Notes under the pieces: generated by a model
Seen by the model: only the letters and a program-made list of their open reading frames with translations
What the model was told of the DNA's origin: nothing
Database searches by the model: none
Part shown: piece after piece, positions 15,148-22,578 of the stretch
Position numbering within the stretch: position 1 is the stretch's first letter
Layout: each line of letters starts with the position of its first letter
NCBI GenBank assembly: GCA_002337455.1
Contig: DDGC01000026.1
Span: forward strand, 1-49,749
DNA length: 49,749 nucleotides
Origin: Rhizobiales bacterium UBA1912
Lineage (GTDB): Bacteria; Pseudomonadota; Alphaproteobacteria; Rhizobiales; Devosiaceae
Direction of reading: 5' to 3'
Translations under genes and position numbers: made by a program

Positions 15148-16686
15148 TTAGTCGGACAACCCGATCAGGCCGCGCAGCGTGCCGCGCGGATTGGCCTCGA
15201 CTTCCACCGGAAGATCGCTCGCATAGAACAGCTGATAGCCCTGGGCCGAGATGATGTAATAGGGCAGCTCTTCAGCCAGGATTTCAGCGGCACCATGATA
15301 GGCTGCAGCGCGTTCGGCCTGGTCGAGGCTCGAGCGGCCCTCTTCGAGCAGCGCATCGACTTCCGGGTTGGAGTATCCGCCCCAATTGGTCGAGCCGCCC
15401 GTGGTGAGCTGCGCGTAAAGCAGCCGATCGGGATCGACAAGGTTCAGCCAGCCGAGCAGGGCGATCTGGTGCTGGCCCTGCTGCACGTAATTGGTCGAGA
15501 ACGACGGCCAATCGCTGATCTGGATTTCCGCATCGACGCCTGCAGACTGGAAAATCGCCTGCAGATATTCGACCGACTGCACCCGGTTGGGATCTTCGCT
15601 GTGGGTCGAGAGAACGACATGCAAGGGCTCGCCGTCCTTGTCCAGGATGCCGTCGCCATTGGTGTCGGTCCAGCCCAGTTCGGCGAACTTTTCGACAGCT
15701 CCCGCCAGATCGAAAACCGGCTGTGAGATTGCCTCATCATAGGCCCACGAGGTTGGCAGCAGCACCGAATGGGTCACCGCGTCCACGCCCTGATAGATCT
15801 GGTTCACGATAGTGTCCTGATCGACCAGCATGGCAAAGGCCTGCCGCATTTCCGGGTCCGACAGCAGCGGATCGGATACGTTGAAGTTGAGATAGGTGAC
15901 GCCGAGGCCCGCCATGATCGCATTGCCGAACCGGTCGTCATTGGCCAGACGCTCGATGTCCTGGGGAGAAAGCGGAGACTGAACGACGTCGAGATCGCCA
16001 GCCTCGAACGCCTGCGCACGGGCCGAATTGTCGCCGATGATCTGGAGCGTGACGTTCTCGATTTCCGGAGCAGCACCCCAGTAGTTCTCATTGGCCTCGA
16101 GCTGGATGTCGCTGCCGCTGTTCCAGGCCGTAAGCTTCATCGGCCCGGCGCCGATCGGCTCGAGCGCTATATCGGCACCGCCTTCGACTGCGGACTTGGA
16201 GACGATGCCCATGTCCAGATACGACAGCAGCGGCGCATAGGGCGCCGAGAGATTGAACTGCACGGTGCGCTCATCGACCGCCTCGATGGAGTCGATCGGA
16301 GTGTAGAGCGCGCGCTGGGGCGCGTTGAAATCGGGATCGAGGATGGTCTCGTAGGTGAACACCACATCCTCGGCGGTCAGCGGGCTGCCGTCCGAAAATG
16401 TAAGGTCGGGCCGCAGTGTGAAAATGATTGTCTGCGGATCGGGGCTTTCCCAGCTCTCGGCGAGTTCGGGGACCGCTTCGAGGTTGGGCGCGATTTCGAC
16501 AAGGCCGGAATAGATGAGATTGGCGGTGCGCGACGCCGTCGTGTCGCGCGTCAGCCGTGGATCGAGCGTACCGGCGTCAACATCGGTGCCGATGACGATG
16601 GTGTCGGTTTCCTGCGCGACCAGCGCTGTGGCCGGAGCCAGCGTAACGGCAATGGCCGCTGTGGTGGAAAGGAGAAATGCCTTCAT
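15148..16686 (-). CDS. Periplasmic solute-binding protein of a dipeptide-type ABC transporter (SBP family 5)
   Basis: This 512-residue protein has a signal peptide at residues 1-24 (MKAFLLSTTAAIAVTLAPA...LVAQ) and no lipobox, so it should be a free periplasmic receptor. Family-5 features are GTLDPRLTRDTT, a strongly conserved LRPDLTFSDGSPLTAEDVVFTYE, IGAGPMKLTAWNSGSDIQLEANENYWG and YLNFNVSDPLL. A calcium-loop-like DTNGDGILDKDGEP lies near residue 345. The start is ATG 16686 with AAAGGGA. It is the first transporter gene after the regulator (39-bp gap). This family binds peptides, opines, nickel, glycosides and others, so the ligand is unknown. Confidence 0.9.
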   Translation of the reverse strand: MKAFLLSTTAAIAVTLAPATALVAQETDTIVIGTDVDAGTLDPRLTRDTTASRTANLIYSGLVEIAPNLEAVPELAESWESPDPQTIIFTLRPDLTFSDGSPLTAEDVVFTYETILDPDFNAPQRALYTPIDSIEAVDERTVQFNLSAPYAPLLSYLDMGIVSKSAVEGGADIALEPIGAGPMKLTAWNSGSDIQLEANENYWGAAPEIENVTLQIIGDNSARAQAFEAGDLDVVQSPLSPQDIERLANDDRFGNAIMAGLGVTYLNFNVSDPLLSDPEMRQAFAMLVDQDTIVNQIYQGVDAVTHSVLLPTSWAYDEAISQPVFDLAGAVEKFAELGWTDTNGDGILDKDGEPLHVVLSTHSEDPNRVQSVEYLQAIFQSAGVDAEIQISDWPSFSTNYVQQGQHQIALLGWLNLVDPDRLLYAQLTTGGSTNWGGYSNPEVDALLEEGRSSLDQAERAAAYHGAAEILAEELPYYIISAQGYQLFYASDLPVEVEANPRGTLRGLIGLSD

Positions 16687-16725
16687 GATTGTTCCCTTTG
16701 ATTATTCCGCTGTTGGATGGAGCTG

Positions 16726-17760
16726 TCAGCTTCCCTTGGATTTTCCTGCCACCTTCTGGGATGGATGGCTTGCTTGAAGGCGCCGCGACTTTTGCCGTCT
16801 GAGATCGGCGAGATGCGGCGCGAGAACATTTTCCACGGCACCCGGATCGGGTGCGTGCCGGTATTCAAAACAGGGGATGCCATCGGGCACGTGTTCGGCA
16901 ACGTGATCGGCCCCGGAGGCAAAGATCACGGCGTTGCATTGGGCCAGCGTTTCCTCAAGGTCGGGCGCTGAAGACCACGTCACCTTGATATCGGAGACAT
17001 GGGGTGCGAACTCGCGCACGCTGGGGCGCATGATGGCGATGTATTCCTTGAAATGAGTGATTGCAGCGACCCTTGTGCGCGGGTCGAGCCGCGCCAGGTT
17101 CTGCCGCGTCTGTTCGGACGGAATGAACCGCAGCCCCAGGATGTTGTCGCTGTCCACATGCGAGCGCACCTCGGCCTCGCGATTGACAAAGGTCAGCACC
17201 AGATCTGCCTTGCGGCAGGTTTCGCGCAGCGTGTCCGAGCCGGTCAGGCTCTCGAGCGTTATCAGGCGCACCTTGTCGTCCGGGGCGAGGGCGGGGCGGA
17301 TCTGTTCGACATAATCGCGTCCGGGGCCCTCGAATATGCACACAAAGACGATGCTCAGCCCGTCGCCGCCTCTGGGCAGTTGAGACTGCGCATTGATCAT
17401 CGAGATCAACGACAGCGTTGAAATGCCCAGATTGTCGGCCTTCTCGATCAGGGCTCCAATGTCGGCGCGCAGCGCATCGAGGGGGTTGGAGCCGGGAATG
17501 CGTATTTTGGGGTCCTGGATAGCAAACGCGCCCAGCCCGTGGCGCATCTCCACCAGTCCCTCATCGCGCAGCTGCTTGTAAACTTGAGCCACGGTCATCG
17601 GCGCGATACCGATATCGGCTGCCAGCGCGCGCACTGAAGGCAGCTTCGTGCCATCGGGAATATCGCCAAAGCTCAGCATGTAGGCGAGCAGGCCGTGCAG
17701 CTGCGTCCCCACCGGAACGGGCAGCGATTTGTCGATGCTGGATGCGTCTAGCGTGAACAT
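16726..17760 (-). CDS. GntR-family transcriptional regulator
   Basis: This 344-residue regulator has an N-terminal winged helix (QLHGLLAYMLSFGDIPDGTKLPSVRALAADIG, then APMTVAQVYKQLRDEGLVEMR) of the YtrA/GntR type. A long C-terminal domain (about 120-320) resembles a periplasmic-binding-protein fold rather than an aminotransferase or UTRA domain; segments such as GLSIVFVCIFEGPGRDYVEQI and NAVIFASGADHV look like beta-alpha units. ATG 17760 is preferred although no strong ribosome-binding site is visible; an upstream ATG at 17799 is in frame. It heads the minus-strand transporter operon and is divergent from the aldo/keto reductase, so it is the obvious candidate regulator of both. Confidence 0.8.
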   Translation of the reverse strand: MFTLDASSIDKSLPVPVGTQLHGLLAYMLSFGDIPDGTKLPSVRALAADIGIAPMTVAQVYKQLRDEGLVEMRHGLGAFAIQDPKIRIPGSNPLDALRADIGALIEKADNLGISTLSLISMINAQSQLPRGGDGLSIVFVCIFEGPGRDYVEQIRPALAPDDKVRLITLESLTGSDTLRETCRKADLVLTFVNREAEVRSHVDSDNILGLRFIPSEQTRQNLARLDPRTRVAAITHFKEYIAIMRPSVREFAPHVSDIKVTWSSAPDLEETLAQCNAVIFASGADHVAEHVPDGIPCFEYRHAPDPGAVENVLAPHLADLRRQKSRRLQASHPSQKVAGKSKGS

Positions 17761-17979
17761 TAAGTGTGCTATCCATTCAGTACACCTGAACGGTTGCATG
17801 GTATTTTTTTCAGCGCAAGTGGGTGTGAGAAATTTTTGTACACAAATTGCATACGCCGCTTATTTATGCATCTATTGCGCGAATATGCGAATTTCGTAGC
17901 TGAAACGGGCCGTTTTGAAGGCAGCTTTCCGCTCTCCGCGGGCGGCTACGGAAAAATTATGTGATGAAAGGGTGTACTA
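17761..17979. promoter_or_regulatory. Divergent control region with three GTACAC sites
   Basis: The 219-bp region between the GntR gene and the reductase contains AGTACACC at 17779-17786, GTACAC at 17838-17843 (inside TTTGTACACAAAT) and GGTGTACT at 17971-17978. The outer two are exact reverse complements of each other. One lies just upstream of the regulator start and one next to the reductase start codon. This spacing fits binding by the GntR protein with control of both directions. Confidence 0.5.
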
Positions 17980-18948
17980 GTGGATTATATCAACCTCGGA
18001 AAAACCGGCCTGAAAGTGTCGCGCCTCGTTCTGGGCTGCATGACTTTCGGCTCGTCGACCTGGGCGCCCTGGGTGCTCGACGAGGACGCATCACGCCCCA
18101 TCATCGCCAAGGCCCTCGATCTCGGGATCAATTATTTCGATCTGGCTGACATGTATTCGGGTGGCGAGAGCGAGGTCGTGGTGGCCCGTGCCCTGCGCGA
18201 CATCCCCCGTCACAAGCTGGTGCTGGGCACAAAGCTATACAATCCCATGAGCGATGATCCCAACGATCGCGGCTTGTCGCGCAAGCATGTGTTCGACGCC
18301 GTCGATGCAAGTCTGAAACGTCTGGGGACCGATTACATCGATCTCTACCAACTCCATCGCTTCGACTACGACACCCCCCTCGAAGAAACCCTCGATGCGC
18401 TCAACGACGTCGTCAGGGCCGGCAAGGTGCGTTATCTCGGCGCGTCCTCGATGCATGCCTGGCAGTTCATGAAGGCCATCGGCATCCAGCGCGCCAATGG
18501 CTGGGCACCGTTCGTTGCCATGCAAAACCACTACAATCTGATGTATCGCGAGGAAGAGCGTGAAATGCTGCCGCTCTGCCGCTCCGAAGGCATTGGCGTA
18601 ACGCCCTGGAGCCCGCTGGCCCGTGGCCGCCTGGCAGGTCGCGGCGATGCAACGACCCGCTCGCAGACCGACAAGACAGCCAACGCGCTTTATGACGCCA
18701 CCCTAGAACAGGACGAAGCGGTGATCGCGGCAGTGCGAACGGTTGCCGAACGCCACGGCCGCGCGATGGCCCAGATTGCCTATGCATGGGTCGCATCGCG
18801 CCCCGGCATCACGGCGCCTATCGTGGGTATTTCCAAGCTCCATCAGTTCGATGACGCCATCGCCGCGCTCGAGGTCGAACTGTCCGATGAGGATTTGGCG
18901 CTCATGGAAGCGCCTTATCGGCCCAAATCCGTGGCCGGGCATATCTAG
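17980..18948 (+). CDS. Aldo/keto reductase
   Basis: This 322-residue NADPH-dependent oxidoreductase of the AKR superfamily has a (beta/alpha)8 barrel. The catalytic tetrad is visible as Asp 54 and Tyr 59 (FDLADMYSGGESE), Lys 85 (LGTKLY) and His 126 (YQLHRFD). The NADPH-site segment near the C-terminus is PIVGISKLHQFDDAI. The start is GTG 17980, preceded by AAAGGG at 8 bases. It diverges from the GntR regulator and precedes the DUF885 gene on the same strand, so it probably reduces an aldehyde or ketone produced from the imported compound. The carbonyl substrate cannot be told. Confidence 0.88.
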   Translation: MDYINLGKTGLKVSRLVLGCMTFGSSTWAPWVLDEDASRPIIAKALDLGINYFDLADMYSGGESEVVVARALRDIPRHKLVLGTKLYNPMSDDPNDRGLSRKHVFDAVDASLKRLGTDYIDLYQLHRFDYDTPLEETLDALNDVVRAGKVRYLGASSMHAWQFMKAIGIQRANGWAPFVAMQNHYNLMYREEEREMLPLCRSEGIGVTPWSPLARGRLAGRGDATTRSQTDKTANALYDATLEQDEAVIAAVRTVAERHGRAMAQIAYAWVASRPGITAPIVGISKLHQFDDAIAALEVELSDEDLALMEAPYRPKSVAGHI

Positions 18949-18950
18949 GG

Positions 18951-18995
18951 CGCTTTCAGCAAAAGTGGGAACCGGTTTTGCGGTTCGAAAGGCGA
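18951..18995 (+). repeat. Intergenic palindromic repeat, copy 1
   Basis: A repeat of the form CGCTTTC-N-AAAAGTGGGAACCGG-TTTTGCGGTTCG starts two bases after the reductase stop codon and ends 22 bases before the next ATG. Two related copies in the same orientation lie at 32901-32951 and 34281-34329. The inner CCGGTTTTGCGG and the outer arms allow hairpin formation. Confidence 0.65.
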
Positions 18996-19017
18996 AACAA
19001 GGAGCCAGGAGCTATAT

Positions 19018-20181
19018 ATGGAACCGGGACAGGATCTTGCCGAAATCACCGCCGGAATTGACCGGCTCTATAGGGCACAGCAACAGGGCGACGGCTTTCT
19101 CGACGCCGAGGGCTTGATCCCGGTCGCGGTGGCTCCGGTCAAACCGCGGATTTTCGGTAGTTATACTGATGCGCGTGAAGCCCTGGCCAATCTGTCGGAA
19201 ACGCTTGATACCGCTGCCGACACCCAGTTGCGCCGCGACTATCTCGCCGAGATGATCGATTCCCTCGAGGCCCTGATGGACACATTCGAAGGCAGGCCCA
19301 TTGGCTTTGCCGAGCGGGTCCGGCGCCAGATCCGCGTCGATACCACAGTGATCGGCGACGAGATTCTCGACGCCTACCGCGCAACGATCCGCAACGGCCT
19401 GGACGAACTAGGCTATCGCGACGGTGATCTGGCGGCAGACATTGCTCGCTGGGAGGCCGATACCATCGTGCCGCGCGACAATGTCGTGGCCGTGCTCGAC
19501 GATCTGCTCAAACAATCGCGCGAGCGTGTCGCGGCCACCATGTACGATTTCTCCCACGAGTGGATCGAGCCGGTCGGCGTCACCCAAAAGCCCTTTTCCG
19601 CCTATTGCGATTATCCGGGCCGTCAGGTCCTGCTCAACCTTGATTTCCCCTACACCGTCTATGCGCTCAAGCATCTGGCAACCCATGAGGCGTTTCCGGG
19701 CCATCTGGTCCATCTGGGGCTGCGTGAGCGTTATGTTGCGGACGGCTCCATGCCGCTCGACGGCGCCCAGGTCGTCACCAGCTCAGCCTCGAGCGCGCTG
19801 TTCGAGGGCATCGCAGATAACGGCATGGCTTTTCTCGACTGGCTCGACACCCCCGGCGACCAGATCGCCGTTGCGCTACAACGGTTGCGCAGCGCCCTGC
19901 GCTGCAACGCTGCATGGATGATGCACGAGGAGAAAAAGCCTATCGAAGAGATCGTGCCGGTCATTGCCGCCAAGGGCTATCAGACCGATGAGACCGTGAA
20001 GGGGCGGCTGGCGTTCCTCCATCACGATCTCAGGGCGCCCTTCGTTTACGCCTACTGGTGTGGCGATACCGCTGTTGAACGGGTCTGGAAGGACGTTCCG
20101 GCTCCCGAACGCACTCGCTTCTGGCATTATCTCTACGGCACCATGCATACCCCATCGACGCTGGCGCGATACTGGAAATAG
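19018..20181 (+). CDS. DUF885-family putative metal-dependent hydrolase, short form
   Basis: This 387-residue protein carries the DUF885 signature THEAFPGHLVH (His 223, Glu 224, His 229), a downstream ALFEGIAD (Glu 263) and the C-terminal MMHEEKK region. It is predicted to be a zinc-dependent carboxypeptidase or amidase-like enzyme. Most DUF885 proteins are 550-600 residues; this one lacks much of the N-terminal helical part. It starts at ATG 19018 after AAGGAGCCAGGAG. No signal peptide is visible, so it should be cytoplasmic. It follows the reductase gene with a palindromic repeat between them, and probably belongs to the same catabolic locus. Confidence 0.7.
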   Translation: MEPGQDLAEITAGIDRLYRAQQQGDGFLDAEGLIPVAVAPVKPRIFGSYTDAREALANLSETLDTAADTQLRRDYLAEMIDSLEALMDTFEGRPIGFAERVRRQIRVDTTVIGDEILDAYRATIRNGLDELGYRDGDLAADIARWEADTIVPRDNVVAVLDDLLKQSRERVAATMYDFSHEWIEPVGVTQKPFSAYCDYPGRQVLLNLDFPYTVYALKHLATHEAFPGHLVHLGLRERYVADGSMPLDGAQVVTSSASSALFEGIADNGMAFLDWLDTPGDQIAVALQRLRSALRCNAAWMMHEEKKPIEEIVPVIAAKGYQTDETVKGRLAFLHHDLRAPFVYAYWCGDTAVERVWKDVPAPERTRFWHYLYGTMHTPSTLARYWK

Positions 20182-20279
20182 CCGTGTGTCCGGCATCACG
20201 CCCATTCAACCCGACCGGTTAAGCTTGTTCTAAGGGTTGAGCCCCATAGTCACCCTTCCAGTGGCCGTGGGGGCGGTAC

Positions 20280-21323
20280 ATGCGCTTGCTTATTGTTGAC
20301 GATAGTCGGTCCAGCCTTGCGCTCATCGGATCGATAATCGGCGAAGTGGTTCCCGGTGAAATCGAGCTCTGTCTCAATCCGCTCGAGGCAATCGCGCTTT
20401 GTCGCGAGCATCAGTACGATCTGGTGATCGTCGATCACATAATGCCCGAAATGGATGGTATCGAGTTTACTGCGGCGTTGCGCGCCCGGCCGGCTTATAG
20501 CCTGGTTCCCATCGTCATGGTGACCTCGGACGCCGACAAGGCAATCCGCATCGAGGCGATCAAGGCCGGTGCCTCCGACTTCCTGCAAAAGCCCTTCGAT
20601 CCCACCGAACTCCAGGCCCGCGTCGCCAACCTCCTGGCCCTGCGAAAGGCGCAGGTGCAACTGGCAGACAGGGCGCAATGGCTGGCCCGCGAAGTGGAGC
20701 GGGCCACGGCACACCTTCTGGCTCGCGAGGAAGAAATCATCTACCGGCTGGCCCGCGCCATCGAATACCGCGACGGCGACACCGGCGAACACGTGTCGCG
20801 CGTGGCCCAGATCAGCCAGCTCATCGCCGAGGGTATCGGGTTGTCCCAGGAGCAGTGCCGGATGATCTATCTGGCCGCGCCCCTGCACGACATCGGCAAA
20901 ATCGGCATTGCCGACGCCATTCTGAGCAAGCCCGGCAAGCTGACCCCGGAAGAATTCGCCAAGATGCAAGAACACGTGACCATCGGCGCACGCATTCTCG
21001 AACGCGGCACCTCCGATCTCATCAAGACCGCCGAACTTATCGCGCAAAGCCATCACGAGCGCTGGGACGGCACCGGCTATCCAGACCGGCTCTCGGGTGC
21101 CGATATTCCCATCGAAGCCCGTATCGTGGCCATCGCCGATGTCTTTGATGCGCTATGTTCCGAGCGACCCTACAAGGCGGCCTGGACGGTCGAGGCTGCC
21201 TATGCCGAAATCGTCCGCTGCAGCGGTAGCCATTTCGATCCGGCCTGCGTTGCGGCCTTCCGCGCCAAATGGTCCGAGATCAACGCCCTCATTGCGAGCG
21301 CGACCCTCTCCGAAGCCGTTTAG
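20280..21323 (+). CDS. Response regulator with HD-GYP cyclic-di-GMP phosphodiesterase domain
   Basis: This 347-residue RpfG-like protein has a receiver domain (about 1-120) with the acidic pair Asp 7/Asp 8 and phospho-acceptor Asp 52 (LVIVDHIMPEMDG), and the Lys in FLQKPF. A linker leads to an HD-GYP domain with EYRDGDTGEHVSRV, LHDIGKIGIAD and HHERWDGTGYP; the GYP triplet is intact, so c-di-GMP hydrolysis is expected. The family start is ATG 20280. It stands just before the chemotaxis operon on the same strand, separated by an AT-rich control region, and could link CheA phosphorylation or another kinase to the motile/sessile switch. Confidence 0.92.
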   Translation: MRLLIVDDSRSSLALIGSIIGEVVPGEIELCLNPLEAIALCREHQYDLVIVDHIMPEMDGIEFTAALRARPAYSLVPIVMVTSDADKAIRIEAIKAGASDFLQKPFDPTELQARVANLLALRKAQVQLADRAQWLAREVERATAHLLAREEEIIYRLARAIEYRDGDTGEHVSRVAQISQLIAEGIGLSQEQCRMIYLAAPLHDIGKIGIADAILSKPGKLTPEEFAKMQEHVTIGARILERGTSDLIKTAELIAQSHHERWDGTGYPDRLSGADIPIEARIVAIADVFDALCSERPYKAAWTVEAAYAEIVRCSGSHFDPACVAAFRAKWSEINALIASATLSEAV

Positions 21324-21876
21324 GCCGCTTCAGAGCTTTCCGATCAATCGAAGTCATCGATCCAGACGACGCGCATGTGCGCGAGCGTGTCATCGGGCTC
21401 TTCTGCGCCATCAGTCACCTGATCGCCTGTTCGGCCCTGCCGGCCGCATTTTTGCGCCCGCCAAGCACTCGCGCGGGTTCTGGGGGCCACTTGGGCGCTG
21501 GACTCAAGAGGAAGGTGAAGTATTCACGCCTCGTTCTCCGTGAGTCGATTCAGAATCGAAATCCGAACGACTCTGGAAATCAACGGATAGATTCTCGAGA
21601 GATTCTGTATAAATAAAGTAATAACCAAATTTACTACAATTTAGACGGTTGTATTTGTAAATAACACATGCTTAGAAACTATAAAATTGTAACCGTTGTT
21701 TAATCATTGGATGTGAGTGTATTTCCATATTCCGGGGGAATACACTGTGGGTAATGACGTCGTGTTTGAGCGGCGTTGCTATCGGCAAGGATGGTTTGCG
21801 CCTTCTGCTCCCGGCCATCGCAACGGCAGGAGAGACAGAATGTCATCCAGACCCATATGCTTATCGGGCTTCGCCT
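21324..21876. other. AT-rich control region before the chemotaxis operon
   Basis: There is no supported gene here. Bases about 21540-21720 are strikingly AT-rich against GC-rich surroundings. A possible promoter is TTGTAA (21655-21660) with TATAAA (21680-21685), spacing 19. A 6-bp palindrome TATTCC-GGG-GGAATA lies at 21728-21742. A 15-codon open frame starts at ATG 21840 behind a strong AGGAGAG site and ends at the next gene's start; it could be a leader peptide coupling translation. Confidence 0.45.
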
Positions 21877-22206
21877 ATGCCCCATGACGATTGTTACACA
21901 CTCGTTCTGGGCGCCGATGCAGGCATAAAATCAGCCCAGAGCGTAGCGACGAGCCTCACCCAAGCCCTCTCCGAACACGATAGCATCGGCATCGATACCC
22001 AGACCCTCTCGGACGCCGATATCACCACAATCCAGACGCTTCTGGCCGCCAGGGCCAAGGCCACCCAGATGGGCAAATCGCTCGACATGCTGGCGCCCAT
22101 CGGCGCGCCGCTGATCGCGGTGCTGAACGCTGCCGGCTTTTTGAGCCCCGGGCAGGAGCATGCCGCGTTCTGGAACGGGATCCATCAAAACGAGGCGGGA
22201 CACTGA
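21877..22206 (+). CDS. STAS-domain protein of the chemotaxis operon
   Basis: This 109-residue protein has a STAS-like fold: YTLVLGADAGIKSAQSVATSLTQAL, a central beta strand SIGIDTQTLSDADITTIQTLLAARAKA, and LIAVLNAAGFL. STAS proteins at the head of alphaproteobacterial che operons (for example the one encoded before cheY1 in Sinorhizobium) help to control CheA/CheY phosphate flow. The canonical phospho-Ser of SpoIIAA-type proteins is not obvious. ATG 21877 gives a normal STAS start but has a poor ribosome-binding site. The frame opens at ATG 21754, so a longer form is possible. It ends 3 bp before cheY. Confidence 0.65.
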   Translation: MPHDDCYTLVLGADAGIKSAQSVATSLTQALSEHDSIGIDTQTLSDADITTIQTLLAARAKATQMGKSLDMLAPIGAPLIAVLNAAGFLSPGQEHAAFWNGIHQNEAGH

Positions 22207-22209
22207 GCC

Positions 22210-22578
22210 ATGAGCAAGACAATTCTGACCATCGACGATTCAGCGTCCATCCGCCAGATGGTGTCGATGACACTGACCGCCGCCGGGTTTGAGGTCATCG
22301 AAGCCGCCAACGGCGCCGAAGGATATGACAAGGCCATAGCCCAGCCCGTCCATGCGGTGCTGACCGATCTCAACATGCCGGTCCTCAACGGCATCGAGTT
22401 CGTGCGGAAGTATCGCACCCATCCCTCGAGCAAGGGGATCCCGATTATCCTTTTGACCACCGAGTCCGATGACGAGCTCAAGCGCCAGGCCAAGGAGGCC
22501 GGTGCGACCGGATGGATCGTCAAGCCCTTCAAGCAGGATCAGCTTCTGGCCATCATCAAGAAAGTGGTCGGGGCATGA
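22210..22578 (+). CDS. cheY: Chemotaxis response regulator CheY
   Basis: This 122-residue single-domain receiver has all key residues: Asp 9 and Asp 10 (TIDDSAS), phospho-acceptor Asp 53 (LTDLNMP), Thr 83/84 (ILLTTES) and Lys 105 (IVKPFK). Phosphorylated by CheA, it would bind the flagellar switch or act as a phosphate sink; only one CheY is seen in this window. It lies between the STAS gene (3-bp gap) and cheA (ATGA overlap). Confidence 0.92.
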   Translation: MSKTILTIDDSASIRQMVSMTLTAAGFEVIEAANGAEGYDKAIAQPVHAVLTDLNMPVLNGIEFVRKYRTHPSSKGIPIILLTTESDDELKRQAKEAGATGWIVKPFKQDQLLAIIKKVVGA

